This document shows, piece after piece, positions 24,001-35,420 of a DNA stretch of 64,000 bases. Under the pieces are notes generated by a model that saw only the letters and a list, made by a program, of their open reading frames with translations, searched no databases and was not told the DNA's origin. The position numbers and the translations under genes were made by a program. How positions within the stretch are numbered: position 1 is the stretch's first letter; every line of letters begins with the position of its first letter. The stretch is from Phoronis australis (taxonomy: Eukaryota; Phoronida; Phoronidae). The stretch lies in assembly GCA_002633005.1 (NCBI GenBank), contig NMRA01000256.1, positions 468,120 to 532,119 of the forward strand, written 5' to 3'.

Positions 24001-25919
24001 TTTCCAACACTATTTACGAGAGATTGCGTGCAATAAAATAGAGCACTTCTACGTCGTTATAAACTCGCGTTTCTTCCAAGAAATCAACCTCTGTTTATCC
24101 CACCCTATCAAATAATCTCAGTTTGCCTGCAACTCGAGAAGTGGTTTCTGGGCTTTGAAAAATGAAAGTTCTTTATCATATTGAGATCATGCCCAGCGTA
24201 CAAAATAACACGGCGTGACAAGCTAACTAGAAGGGTGCAGTCCCTTGCAACAATGAACCGCCAGTTCTTTCCAAGCACAGAAACCACCTCTAATTTGACT
24301 AAGGAACAATTTTGAGACCTATTTTATAACGGTGAGTGACGTAAATCAAAAGTTCTTTTTGTTACGAAAGGCGGGTTTAGAGCCACTGTTAACTGCACGT
24401 TAATACTAACGTTATCATGACAATGCATTTCTGTGTTCAGTTTGCTGGGCTTAATTAGTATGGATTTTTTCTGCAGTTAAGCGCAGAAATAAAATAATAA
24501 ACAAGTGGAAATTCGCCAGCTCCTTACTTACTATTTTCAGCAATCCATCCACAACGATGAAAATATTAAACATTTACTCTCCTCCGATACATGCACAGGT
24601 ATTGGTGTGTACATGTGCATACCATACATGTCTATGCAATCGAGGCGCCGTTGAAAGTTTTCCGCACTCCCGACACTCGACAATTTACATACGTACAGGC
24701 ATGTTGTAGTTGAGCTGCGCAAGGCTAAATAGTGCAACTTAATGAGGGCCTGGATAGGGTTTCATTCAAACAAGCACTCAACAAAAGAACCAATTCGTCA
24801 AAGGGATTTTTGAGTATAGTGACCTTGACGAACTCATATCAAATTGAATGCATGCCTGTTGAAGTTCATAATTTGACAAAAACAAAACCCACACTTTTTC
24901 ATTGTGAAGTTCTGGGTGTATTTAAAGAAACATCGTCAGGCGAAGGAGCGAAACCGTCAATACATATTAATTCATTTCTGCATGAACTTGAAGAATAGAA
25001 CCAAATGAAACTCATAAGCGGCAGCCAAGCTTCGTTCTGCCACGTCACTTGGAGATTTTATTGTTCGTTTGTAGTTGACACAAATCAATGGCATTTAAAG
25101 AAATCACATTGAAACGAAATTCTCACAGAATTAAACAAAGAGTTTTCATCTTGCAAAGGATTTTTTTTGGTTCGGTAAAGGTCATGAGGCATTTCCTTGG
25201 ACAATCAGTGAATGAATTGAAAGATCGACTTGCGTCTATAAGTTTCATCTGACGTCACTGATTCAGAATGCAGACAAAGGTCCAACTCATTGTCAAGCAT
25301 TCTGCACAGATTTCTGTCTGGTGTGAAAATAAAATTGCACAGGTACCTGACTGTATGCAGGATTATTATCAGACCCACACTACGATCATCAGTTTTTGGA
25401 TCCACAGTGTGGTCAGCAGTTTCTGTCCGAGAGCATAATTTGTTGCAGCGTCGCTATAATTTCTTGCAGATCACTGATAAAGAGGTAGATGAGTGAAATA
25501 TGTTTGGCATAATTCAAGGAACGGTTTCCAGATTTTTGAAAATGTGTAGTCCAATGCAAACACTATGACTATAGATCAATCGCAGATATTTGAATCTTGT
25601 ACTGTCAGTAAGGTGATTTCTTAGACTTGTAATGCTTTGATCTCTGCTTAATGTGTCGTAAAAGATATTTTGTGCAACTTTCGAACCTTTAGGGGCATGC
25701 GCAATAATCATTGTCACAATATAGTCCCATTAGTATAAAATACGTAAAATTCCTTGTTCAGATGAGAAGTGGTTTACGGTCTTAGAACAAAATGAGAGTT
25801 CATATTGCTGGATTGATGGCTCTCGTCTCTATCAGAAAACAATTGTCAGATCATTCTTTATTCAAGGGCAAAGTGAGACCAATTTCACAAGAATCAAGAT
25901 AAAGACTTAAAGACCTAGC
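24001..25919. other. Intergenic sequence
   Basis: An 88-codon frame at 24732-24998 (plus) and several of 60-70 codons have no recognisable motif. Nothing else seen. Confidence 0.5.
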
Positions 25920-27426
25920 TGCACCAGGCCCGTAGCCAGCATTGCTCGGGGGGTGGTTCGAATTTATAGACCGGTGAACCTTTGATATTTTGCAAACGTC
26001 GACACTGTAGAGTTCTCGATAAGGACCATGACGCAGCTTAATTAGGGGGCTCTCAGCTCTACGTTCCTGAGATAAGGCGAAATTTGTAATACCAGAAATC
26101 AGGATGCCGTAATGGTTACTAGCAAAGAACACAGCTCAAATTCGGATGTATTGTGGTCCAGAAAGTATCGCGGTCCGTGAGAAATTGGTTTGTTGGTTAC
26201 GTGAGCTCTAAAACAGTTATGCGCTCGTTATTCTACAATCATATTCTTCACTTGTAGTTTTACTTTCGTTAATTTACGCTCGTATTTTTCATATGTTATG
26301 AAGTATTCAGAAAGTAAAATCTCAGGTGCAAAGTACATTAGTGCAAAAGGTTGAAAATATCAAAGATTTATTGAAATGTTTTTAAATGCTGCCCTAACCA
26401 TTGGTTCGGTTTTAGTTCATCGCCAAAATGTATACCTAGCAGGTTGTCTGACAATGATTTTATATTATTTGTTAAAATGACCATGATTGTTCATTTATTT
26501 AGGCAAAGTTTCATTCTCTTACTCTGAACAATGCCTGCAGATGACTTATGACATCGCAAAAACATTGGTTCAAAACGTTTTTAGGGGGTTATGTAGTAGA
26601 ATTTCTAAATGTAGGTGGTAAATCACTCGCTCTTTATTCAAGACATTTGAATAACAAACCATTTGCATAACAAAAACAATGTCAACTGCGTATTAATTTA
26701 ATGGCTGTTAGTCTCGTGGACTCGTACTTAAATATATTGACTATACTTGCTAAAATTACGAGCGAAAAATACGAGCGAAAAATAAGAGCGTAAAACTTCT
26801 TTAGACTGCTCACGTGACTTTCAAACCAATTTGTTATTGGATATAGCGATTTCGGTCGTAAAACACGAGCGAAGTCTCGGTCGTAACTACGCTCGTAATT
26901 ACGGGTGAACGATTGCGCTCGTAAAACACGAGCGAAATGTTGGTCGAAATCACGAGCATAATTATGGACGAACGGTTTCGATCTTAAAACACGAGCGAAG
27001 TCTCGGCCGTGATCACGAGCGTAATTACGGGCGAACGATTTCGATCTTAGAACAGGAGCGAAGTCTCGGCCGTCATCTCGAGCGTAATCATGGGCGAACA
27101 ATTTCGGTCGTAAAATACGAGCGAAATCTTGGTCGTTATTACGAGCGTGATTACGCGCCAGGCGTGCTCTTAAATGAGCGATTACACATCATTACGTACT
27201 CGGACGGAAATATTTAGTAGGGGAATAACTTGACATTCAAATTTATTTGGCTACTAACTTGGTTATCATTGTAGTTAGTAACACGAGTAGCAGCAACAAT
27301 TTTATTGCTGTTGTCCATCTATATCCTAGCTTTAACGGAGAGGGTGGGGCTGGACCTTTTCCGTGGGGGTGGGGGGGGGGGGTTCGATCGAACCCTCCGA
27401 ACCCCCCTGGCTACGGGCCTGTGCAC
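25920..27426. mobile_element. 1.5-kb TIR element with 5-bp target duplication
   Basis: The left end CAGGCCCGTAGCCAG (25925-25939) is the exact complement of the right end CTGGCTACGGGCCTG (27407-27421). Both are followed inward by a G-rich tract and GGTTCGAA or GGTTCGAT words. TGCAC directly flanks both ends (25920-25924 and 27422-27426), a 5-bp target-site duplication. Ends starting CAGG with short TIRs are usual for hAT-type elements, some of which have 5-bp duplications; the class is inferred. No transposase motif is visible inside, so it is non-autonomous or decayed. Its interior holds the 63-bp-period array listed next. Confidence 0.8.
26755..27165. repeat. 63-bp-period array of ACGAGCG/CGCTCGT words
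   Basis: About five imperfect higher-order units built from TTACGAGCG and ACGAGCGAAA. On the minus strand a 139-codon frame reads through four units of 21 residues (pattern NYARD..RDFARVLR), because the period is a multiple of three. One junction is a perfect 7-bp inverted repeat, CGCTCGT at 26915-26921 and ACGAGCG at 26927-26933. I do not regard it as a protein gene: there is no start context, and the rest of the frame is ordinary AT-rich sequence. Confidence 0.85.
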
Positions 27427-28369
27427 ACAGTTTTAATCCTTATTAGATTGTTTGGACAAACGTCCAGGTAGTCACACCGTAATTGCTGGTACTTTGCATC
27501 GGTTTCAAGGTATGGCGATACACAGAAGACATTTCCCGATAAAGAAAGGTTTTTCCTCTAATTTATTACCAGATCGGGTACTGTTGCCGAAATTTGACGT
27601 ACCCTCGCGATGAGTCGGAGCTGACCTCAGTAGTGTTGGCTGCGGGAGACGCGACGTATTCATAAACTTACGATTGCATTAAATACCAATGAACAAATAA
27701 AACTTGGACAATGAATAATCAAAATTCTACACAAAGAACCAGAATGAGAGTCAACCAGGAAAGGAACTCAGGTCACGGAAATAAACGGTAATAGTAGATA
27801 ATTTTCTGATCTACAGACAGGAGGTAAACATTATGCCATGTTACATATTATTTAATTTGGTGTATATTATCAAGTTTTTGAACTAGATTACCCTTTGAGA
27901 TAAGGACTTTAAGATCGCATTAACGAGAAACGTTTATGAATTTTGTGCAAATTAAAATCGACGGTACTACCGTCTTGGCTAACAATAACGTACGACCTTC
28001 GATAAAAAGAGCCCCGGTATTCTACCAGGGCCGAATGTCTTCAGCTTATTTACTGTGGCAAACATTACCATGGACATTTGAAATGCAATGAATTCAAACA
28101 AAATCCTCCTTTACTAGGAGCGCTCGGCGAAGTTTCAGCAAAATACGTGGCTTCCTACCATTGTTGTCGCTAAGAAAATAGAATTCGCGAAACGGATCCC
28201 AGGATAGTTAGGTGATGATTTTGTCGCGAATGATTATTCATTTTCGGCAAATTAATTAAAGTGCTTCACGGACGTTGCCTTTAGCAAACAACTTTTGTTT
28301 CTATCAAAAAACGTAAATCATTATAAATAGATTATCGCTTTGAAAATGCTTAAGGCAGGAGACAAGGGT
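27427..28369. other. Intergenic sequence
   Basis: Nothing recognised. Confidence 0.5.
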
Positions 28370-28640
28370 AACACTAGTAACTACTCGGTCAGCGTTATAT
28401 CGCAACAACAGTAGTAACCCCGTCAGCGTTTTATTACTACAAAACTTGAACTCCGTCAACGTTAGAAACAACACTAGTAATTCCTTCAGGATTATATCAT
28501 TGCAATACTAGAAACTCCGTCAGCGTTATAGCATTGCAACACTGGTAATTCTGTCAGCGTTATAGCATTGCAATACTAGTAACTCCGTCAGCGTTATAGC
28601 ATTGCAACACTGGTAATTCTGTCAGCGTTATATCATTACA
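28370..28640. repeat. 34-bp minisatellite, ~7 diverged units
   Basis: Units carry ACTAGTAACTCCGTCAGCGT followed by TATAGCATTGCA, about 34 bp apart. The right half (from about 28500) is regular. The left half is more diverged, with changes in length. Confidence 0.9.
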
Positions 28641-28767
28641 TGGAATAAGTCAGATGTGGCAAACATTTGCACTTAGTGAAAGTTAAGTGTGAACGGAAAT
28701 AGCCACCATACCATACTCGGGCCTCCCGAACGTTACATAATTCACTGCGAACCACGCGATTCACTCT

Positions 28768-28830
28768 TTCACAGGGCTACGAAAGGCCACTTTTCAGTAT
28801 AGGTGGCGCTGTGTCAGAGGGTAACCAAGT
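28768..28830 (+). mobile_element. Isolated end of the long-TIR element family
   Basis: GGCCACTTTTCAGTATAGG followed by TGGCGCTGTGTCAGAGGG matches both ends of the 2.6-kb element at 39980-42581. Here a short insertion (TACGAAAGG) splits the CACAGGG word. No partner end was found nearby, so this is a solo end or a deleted copy. Confidence 0.6.
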
Positions 28831-31089
28831 GCGAACACCGGTACGTGCAACATATTTTTCCGGAACAGCTAAAAATTTGCACGCAAGATGAATACTGTCA
28901 ATGTACGTACTTAGAGTTCAATGAACCACCAAATTTATCCTGCATTCACTGTGAAATTTTGAAGGTAGACGGAACATCGGAAGGCAGACGATCTGTCGCT
29001 TCAACCCAATTACAGTAAACTGATAACGGACCCATTTCAACAAAGTCGCATCCACAGTCGGGGACTTGAAGTTGGAGAAAACGTATGGTGCGACGTGGAG
29101 CATTAGTTCTAGTCTCAGACTGCATCACATAGGCCCATGGAAATTTAGGACTTAGTTTATGAATTACAAGCCGTTTGGTCTAACATTGCAGCCACAATCC
29201 TTATGACAGAACCTTGATATCAGGGCTAGACAACATGTGTTCTAAGTAATTCTTATTCCAAGACCGTGCGAACTGATAAAACAACGTTTCGGAGACGTCT
29301 CACGTCCTTTGCTTCATCACGTCTATGCAAAATCCTTCCTGTACAATCCCCATACAAAACTAAAATTAGAAAACATGAATATGGACTCATAGCAGAAAAC
29401 ACTGAAGATTTTTGACAGCGACATCAGATCTAACTGCCACATGTTAGTTGATTTTGAAATGTTTATGTATTGTTTTCACAATTCTAATGAAGGGAAAGAA
29501 ATAACTTTTTTCCCGCCTTAGCTGTGCCATCGTGTAACTATTGAGACTTAAAGCGGTTTAAGTTATGTGTAAGTATTGAGAGGTAAAGCGGTATTAAGTC
29601 ATGCCAAAATTGATTTACACCGCTTACCAATACGAAATTGGCAGTAAATTGTCTCTTAATCGAATTAGAGGTCACTTGAAAGTTCGTACTTTCCTTAGAC
29701 CAAGCTCGTACACCACGTGACCAGAGCCGACTGATACTCCTTCACGAGCCCAGTGACAGTTTTGACGCCGTTTTAAGTATGATAAACAAATCAAAAAATA
29801 TGGTTAAGAAAATACCCTCACTGCAAATCATATTCATCACAACTCCCAAGCTCGCCTGTTCCCTTTCTGTCTTACATAAGTGATAGAAACATAGAGGCAA
29901 GGCGCACATGTCTGATGTGCATTTACATAATATCAGGAAATGTTTCCCTTATAAAAACTCTGCCGCGCGTCCAGTGCCTCGAATTCTACAGGGATTAATC
30001 AACTTAATTGAACAAGGCTTTCTGTGTATAAGTTGGGTAGTTACGTTAACTGGCTGACACATTGATTAAATAGAAAATTTTAGGAAAACAATCAAGACCA
30101 AAATCTATCTAATTACCGACCATGCGACAAGTAATATTGGACAAAGTTAATGATAGAGCGTAATTACGCACATCACTACCCATCCACGGTCAGCATGTGT
30201 GCGTCACGCGTTATCATTACGTGTGTTTTTAACGATTTTATTTGTGACTGATGAGCAGTGATGTAACAACTACAGGACTCGCCGACGACATAAGTTTATA
30301 TGCAGAGAGTGAATTGAACGGATGCCTGTTAACAGCGAAATGCCAGCTATCGGGTGACTAGATTACTAAAGTTGATTAGAGTCGGGCATTTACCAACTGA
30401 CGTCCCCTCAAAGTCTGTTAATGAACGAATGAATGGAGACCAGCATGGACTCATCTGAGACTGCTATGCCATACATTAATTGTTTCACACAATTATTACC
30501 CGCGCGATTGACTAACTGGAACCCTTAATGTGATTATGAATTGATTGTAACATGTCAATAATTCAATACCCAAACCACGATAAAAGCACTCATCTGACAG
30601 GTTAATACAACTGTATATTTCTTACACAATTACCAGAACTTAATGAAAATTAAACAGTATGACAGATATCGCTTGACGTCTTCATTACGATAATCCTATT
30701 TTTGTTACATTATGTCTTGATTCAGTCAAGGGTATTATCAATGAATAGTGCAAGCAGGTGCAGTTAGACCACGCCCACCATATTTACCGTTGCGATGTCC
30801 CACGAACACGGAAGACCTTTGCAAGTGTCCCACGGAAATATTTTCTATGATGAACTTTTCATCATACTTCTTTGCACTTGTTACCACTTTGACCAGCATG
30901 TTTATTAAATCCAGGAAAAACAAACGAACAGTTTCGCACAGCGGTATGTGCTCGATACCAAGCGTTTGAGTCCATTCAAAAGTTATGCAACCCATTGACA
31001 CGCCAAACTTTACTCCTTTTGGTCAAATAGCAGAAATCGAGATGGGGAACGAAGAATTGTACATGTATATATTGTTGAAGCAAGCTGTT
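28831..31089. other. Intergenic sequence
   Basis: Contains a Penelope-tail-like motif (29237-29330, listed) and two words of GAG(A)-TAAAGCGGT near 29550 and 29580 that resemble the minisatellite unit at 56748. No gene recognised; the 87-codon frame at 30738-31001 has no motif. Confidence 0.5.
29237..29330 (-). mobile_element. Penelope-tail-like / hammerhead-like motif
   Basis: On the minus strand: GTGATGA, AGCAAA, then GGACGT and ACGTCTCC that can pair across a GAG loop, then GAAACG. The pairing stem directly before GAAAC is what a hammerhead helix II looks like. The first core element reads GTGATGA instead of CTGATGA, so catalysis would be lost if this is a true copy. Confidence 0.4.
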
Positions 31090-31123
31090 GAACGCCTCTT
31101 CCTCTAGAGAGGGAGAGGCGTTC
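31090..31123. repeat. 34-nt near-perfect palindrome
   Basis: GAACGCCTC at 31090-31098 pairs with GAGGCGTTC at 31115-31123, and pairing continues to the centre TCTAGA with only one G-T wobble (31100/31113). RNA from either strand would make a 16-bp hairpin with almost no loop. It is too short and loop-less for a typical microRNA precursor; a palindromic element core is more likely. Confidence 0.85.
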
Positions 31124-31907
31124 TTATAACTTATTCAATTCCCGAGTAAAGGCGTCTGCTGAAGATGGACGCAAGCAGGAAAACGTTGATTTTTGAACTT
31201 ATTCCAATGTATGCGTGCTTGATAAAATCCCATTGGAACTAATTAAAGCTGCATTTCAACCTCTTTAGCTAGCGAGAACAAATGAAAATCGAATTAGGCC
31301 TTTTACTCTCTAGAAAATCGGCCTCACAATAATGTCCACTGCAATAGCAGTCTATTTCCGTAAGGAATATTATCAGAAAAAAATTATTAGAGTAAAACAC
31401 CCAATTCCATTTTCGTTTGATGGCTAACTAAAAACTGGGCGACATGCAAGTTCAAGTAACGCCATCAGTCCTTTCAGCTCTATTCTGGCACAACACAACA
31501 TTGGAACCCTATCCCGTTTGCTGTAAGCGTTCAACACTCAAACATAGCTTTGATAGGAAGTAAAATTCGAGCATACGATATGGCGTTGAAATCTAATTAG
31601 TGTCGGCGTGGACAATGCAGAGCCACATAAGGGCGCTGCGAGGAACACAAAGTTTTGAACGCTTATCATCACTGGCACAATTATTGGGGATACCAGCAAC
31701 TGTCATGATCATAAAATTCATCGTCATGGCCAAAGGTATGAAAATACATGTAGTCAATGTTTTATGGTCATTACGAAAGTCGCCGGAATCGTCAATGTTA
31801 CTCTCTCTGTCTCTATGCCGTCGCCGTCATTGTCATTATCATAACAGTTATCAACGCCATCCACAAAAACACGTACGGCAAATTCTTTAACGATGTAATA
31901 ATTTAAT
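31124..31907. other. Intergenic sequence
   Basis: Small frames only (96 codons at 31600-31890). The far end of the THAP element copy 1 should lie in this region if it still exists, but I could not find it. Confidence 0.5.
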
Positions 31908-32068
31908 TTCACGGCCTCATACATGGTATTAACGGCGTACTTTTCATTCTTCACCACCGCGAGCCACTTTCGAAGCATTATGGGCTCTCAAGGAAATCGG
32001 AAAAACGATATACCCGCTTTCCTCGCAGCTTCATAGTTCGCACAAGCGGGAACAATGCACCCCACCAT
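31908..32068 (-). pseudogene. THAP zinc-finger domain pseudogene (transposon copy 1)
   Basis: THAP domains bind DNA through a C2CH zinc site and are found at the N-terminus of P-element, Kolobok and related transposases and of domesticated THAP proteins. Translation from 32068 gives MVGCIVPACANYEAARKAG, i.e. C-x4-C, then ISFFRFP, an in-frame TGA at 31990-31988, then LRKWLAVVKNEKYA, the conserved Leu-Arg-x-Trp helix. The usual order is C-x4-C, FHRFP, LR-x-W, then C-x2-H. The last C-x2-H pair is not visible because homology ends first. The stop sits right after RFP, so no intact domain can be made from this copy. Confidence 0.8.
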
Positions 32069-32237
32069 AACAGCACTCACTCTGCACCACTAACGTCGCT
32101 GCGTCGTTTCTCACCTTCCTCACACGTTAACCCGACACCTTTCGGCGAGGTAAGATCAACCGCATTCTAGGTGACGTGGATATAGACCGATTAAGACTGT
32201 AAAAAAAATAATTAAATCGGGTGGAATTCTCCTTTAA
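31908..32237 (-). mobile_element. THAP-domain transposon, copy 1 (one end kept)
   Basis: Matches 34014-34353 in the same orientation over about 330 bp. Its 5' end is at the right: GGGTGGAATTCTCCT ending at 32233, directly followed by TTAA (32234-32237), the same end as copy 2. On the minus strand about 165 bp of leader precede a THAP-domain start at 32068. Homology to copy 2 stops at about 31908, and the opposite inverted end is missing, so this is a truncated copy. Confidence 0.75.
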
Positions 32238-33012
32238 TAGCGGTTGTTAGTGGCTATTACCTGCTATGGTTGGTGGTTGTGCCAAGAATACATTTACCTA
32301 AGTGTCATTTTAAAGACTGCATCAACACGTACATAAGAAACTACGAAAAATTGAAATGTCCAAGAGAACGTGGTATGGTTTCAATCGCGGAAATTAACGA
32401 ACCGTGCAGCCACCTGTATTTGTGACCTTTTGAAAATAGCGCCATAAAGATGTCCCACAGAGCGCACACGCTATACTTACAAATGTTCCACACTGTTTAT
32501 GTCAATTTGTTATGTTAACCGGCGAGGATTGTTCAAGTTGATTAAATTTCCTAATTATATTTCCGTGTCAAAATTCCACCTATAAGTTTTGTGCACAAAA
32601 ACCCAGTTGTCTAGACTTGAATTTATATCAAGCGCTGCTGAGATTCCGTTTCACACTGTGACGAAATTGATTGATTTGACTTAATTTTGCGACGCATCAC
32701 AAGAACGGGTCGTGTTTTCTATGACTACACTACGGGAGAACGAAGGCATTAGTCACGGATTTTTAGAAGCACCTTGGTGCTCGTTATTCAGCAGAGACAA
32801 CTGTTTTGACAGTAACCGGAATGATGCTCATTTTATTAAGAAACCGCTTCACTCTTAATTTTCAAGAAATTTATTGATAATAGATTGAAACATATCAACA
32901 ACGTGTTAAGATCAGCACAAAACACTGATAAAATAAAAAGTCACAGCCAAACAAGACATAAGCATACATCGCACCCTTGTGTAACAGGTTCTGTAATGGC
33001 TGGGTTGTAGAT

Positions 33013-34353
33013 TTAAAGGAGCATGCCACCCAAAAAACAACCTAATTTGTATCAATTTAGATCGAGTAGTTCTACTCCATAACGACACGAACGGTTGCGT
33101 TGCCTGACACCTGACGGCAGACGGAGGTGTTGAAATTATCGAATGACGTCATCGGTTTCACACGCAGTCTGTTCAGCAGTTCACAACACGGGTTACTGGT
33201 GTCAGCTTATCGCTTGAAGTCATCGTTTAACACCAATAAATGATCAAACTTCGATGTAAAACCCTTATAAAAACGTGTTGTTTTATTTCGCTCTTACGGA
33301 TTTATTGGTATTTGGACACAGTACCGTAGCGTACAAAGTTCGGCAGGCCNGAGCCAAAGTAATGTGCACGCGATTATGTTGATGAATTAGCCACGAAACT
33401 GCAAATCTACTTACTCGTCGGGGGCCGCGAATTCGCTCGGGTTCCGCTTTGGCCACAGCACCGTCAGGGCAAAAGTTGTACATTGACAATCATTATTTGA
33501 GTAATGTAAATGTAAATAAAGATTCCCCTAACACCTGGCCGTGGGATGGAAATCGAGTTGCTTCACAATAGTTTCTGTCAGTAAACACTAAATTAGCATG
33601 AGCTCACACGGCCTCGGTGTCCCGTCAATTAGTTTTATTGCACCTAAAGGCGGTAACGCAGTGATTTATTGCTGGCTTCTCAAATCATTTTCTCTCACGA
33701 ATACTCCAAAGGCATTACAAATATTGCAGTTGGTTAGGGTGAGAATAATTCATTTTGAAACAGAACGCTCAGTAATAAACGTCAACATGGCAACTCGCAA
33801 TCCCGACTTAGGACGAACTAGAGCTCATCAGTCCCGACTTCGCTGGTGGATCGTTAAGTTTTACAGGCCATCAAATCGAACAGGAATACAGTGATGACGA
33901 AATACTAGAGAGGCGCCGTGAACAAGCTCAGACAACGGAACGTATGGAGTTATTTGGTAAGCCCGCATTCGTCAGGCACTGTCGACGTCTGCAGGCCACA
34001 GACACGGAGATGTTTCACGGCCTCATACTTGCTACTTACAGCGTACATTTCATTCTTCACTACCATGAGCCACTTCCTAAGCCTTTCGGACTCTCGAGGA
34101 AGTAAAATAAAACGATATACCTGCATTCCTCGCAGCTGCTTAGTTCGGACAAGCGGGAACGATGCACCGCGACATAGCGGCATTCATTCTGCATATGAAC
34201 CAATGACGTCGCTAGCGTCGTTTCTCACCTTCCTCACAGGTTAACGCGACACCTCTTGGCAAGGTAAGGTCGACCGTATACGAGGCTATGTGGATATAGA
34301 CCGATTAAGACGGCAAAAAAAGACTAATTAAATCGGGTGGCATTCTCCTTTAA
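33013..34353 (-). mobile_element. THAP-domain transposon, copy 2 (both ends, TTAA)
   Basis: The left end AGGAGCATGCCACCC (from 33017) and right end GGGTGGCATTCTCCT (to 34349) are inverted repeats with one mismatch, and both are flanked directly by TTAA (33013-33016 and 34350-34353). TTAA duplication plus a THAP domain is the combination known for the Kolobok superfamily; piggyBac also uses TTAA but lacks THAP. At 1.33 kb, with the THAP part reading leftward from 34175 and no recognisable catalytic part, it is an internally deleted or decayed copy. It contains one N at 33350. Confidence 0.85.
33985..34175 (-). pseudogene. THAP zinc-finger domain pseudogene (transposon copy 2)
   Basis: From the ATG at 34175-34173 the frame reads MSRCIVPACPN then a TAA stop, then AAARNAGISFYF. 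A small frame change follows, after which the conserved LRKWLMVVKNEMYA helix and RVCGLQ can be read. Compared with copy 1, the second half of the zinc site is present but its histidine is replaced: C-x2-Q instead of C-x2-H. Stop, frameshift and lost ligand together mark it as dead. The shared helix, LRKWL-VVKNE-YAV, shows both copies come from one coding ancestor. Confidence 0.8.
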
Positions 34354-34429
34354 GCATACAGAAGATTCACCAACAAACTTCTCCCAACTAAACTGTAGTC
34401 TGTTCGAGTCTATTTCTACTACATCCTCG

Positions 34430-34949
34430 CTGGTTCCCTGCGTGCCGCCAGGTGGTAGCCAGCACGCAGCTAGCAGTCAGTAGCAGGCGCTTTATTATTG
34501 GTTGATGTAACCTCGGCAGTCATTGGTTAGCTTAACAACAAAGTGAGAAAACGGTGGACTATGAACGACTTTTAGCCTTGTCAGTGGCGTAGCAGCAACT
34601 ATTTCGTTTCTGCAGTAATGTTTAATAGCCGCGTGCTTGAAGCACATATTACATGTACCCTAAACACGCCGTAAACAAGAGTCAGCGACAGTAGAAAGAT
34701 GCACTCCGAAAAGGCGCAACCACAATTTTCTGGGATTCACATTTCTCAAACATGAATTTTAAGCCCCGATTTGTCTGTACAACAGACCACATTTACATTT
34801 CCTCCATCATTCATGTCAGTTTGTTTGCATAAAGCGCTACCTTTTGAGAATTCGACCAGCCAATCAGAAACGCCGTGTAAAAATATTCCCGAGGAAAATT
34901 AAGTGACACCTGCGTGCTGGCTACCACCTAACGGCACGCAGGGAACTAG
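34430..34949. mobile_element. Foldback element, ~520 bp, copy 1
   Basis: The left end CTGGTTCCCTGCGTGCCGCC continues AGGTGGTAGCCAGCACGCAG, and the right end is its near-exact inverted copy (CTGCGTGCTGGCTACCACCT through GGGAACTAG). Each 40-bp end also has internal symmetry. The interior shares TCAGCGACAGTAG, GATTTGTCTGTACAACAGAC and CGACCAGCCAATCAGAAACG with the copy at 50802-51341. No coding potential. The outer limits could lie some 10 bp further out, and no target duplication could be fixed. Confidence 0.85.
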
Positions 34950-35049
34950 TGAGCTGCTACAACAAGAAATACCTCTTTCCAAAGAGGAAATGGTTAATTG
35001 GACTTATACGAATCTTTCACAAATTGCGCTTTATTCACTGGATCGTATT

Positions 35050-35420
35050 CCATGTTTTCACGAGGTGTTATCAAAATAGGACTTTTCATGATTTTTATGA
35101 AAGAAAACAAAAGCTGCAACGAAATGATACAGTAGGAAACTATAACAACATTTTTTTAGAATAAATGTTGAACATTTATATCGAATGGAATTTGTCCATG
35201 TTTGTGATATCGCTGTTTTGCTGTGATTTGTACTTTTTTTTTGCTGAATTTCACTACCCAATCGATGACGGATTGGTATAAAGTTTAACATCAAAGTTTA
35301 CAGTCCCCTTCAATTTGAGTAAATATTTCATTTTACAGTGAATTTCTATACTTCTGTAGACATTTCATTAAAAGGACCGACGTGTGGATAAAATCTTACA
35401 TAACCTTAAGAGGCTTTACA
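35050..35420 (+). repeat. Dispersed ~370-bp repeat, copy 3 of 5
   Basis: Shares GGACTTTT-ATGATTTTTATGAA with copy 2 and the following AACATTTATATCGAA, TTTTGCTG, CCCAATCGATGACGGATTGG and TGTAGACATTTC-TTAAA words. The central GGTCACGTGACC is deleted. It starts about 100 bp after the foldback element. Confidence 0.65.

Noticed and set aside
26682-27101. 139-codon minus-strand frame with 21-residue RDFARVLR repeats
   Set aside because: Explained by the 63-bp-period array inside a transposon; the non-repeat part has no motif.
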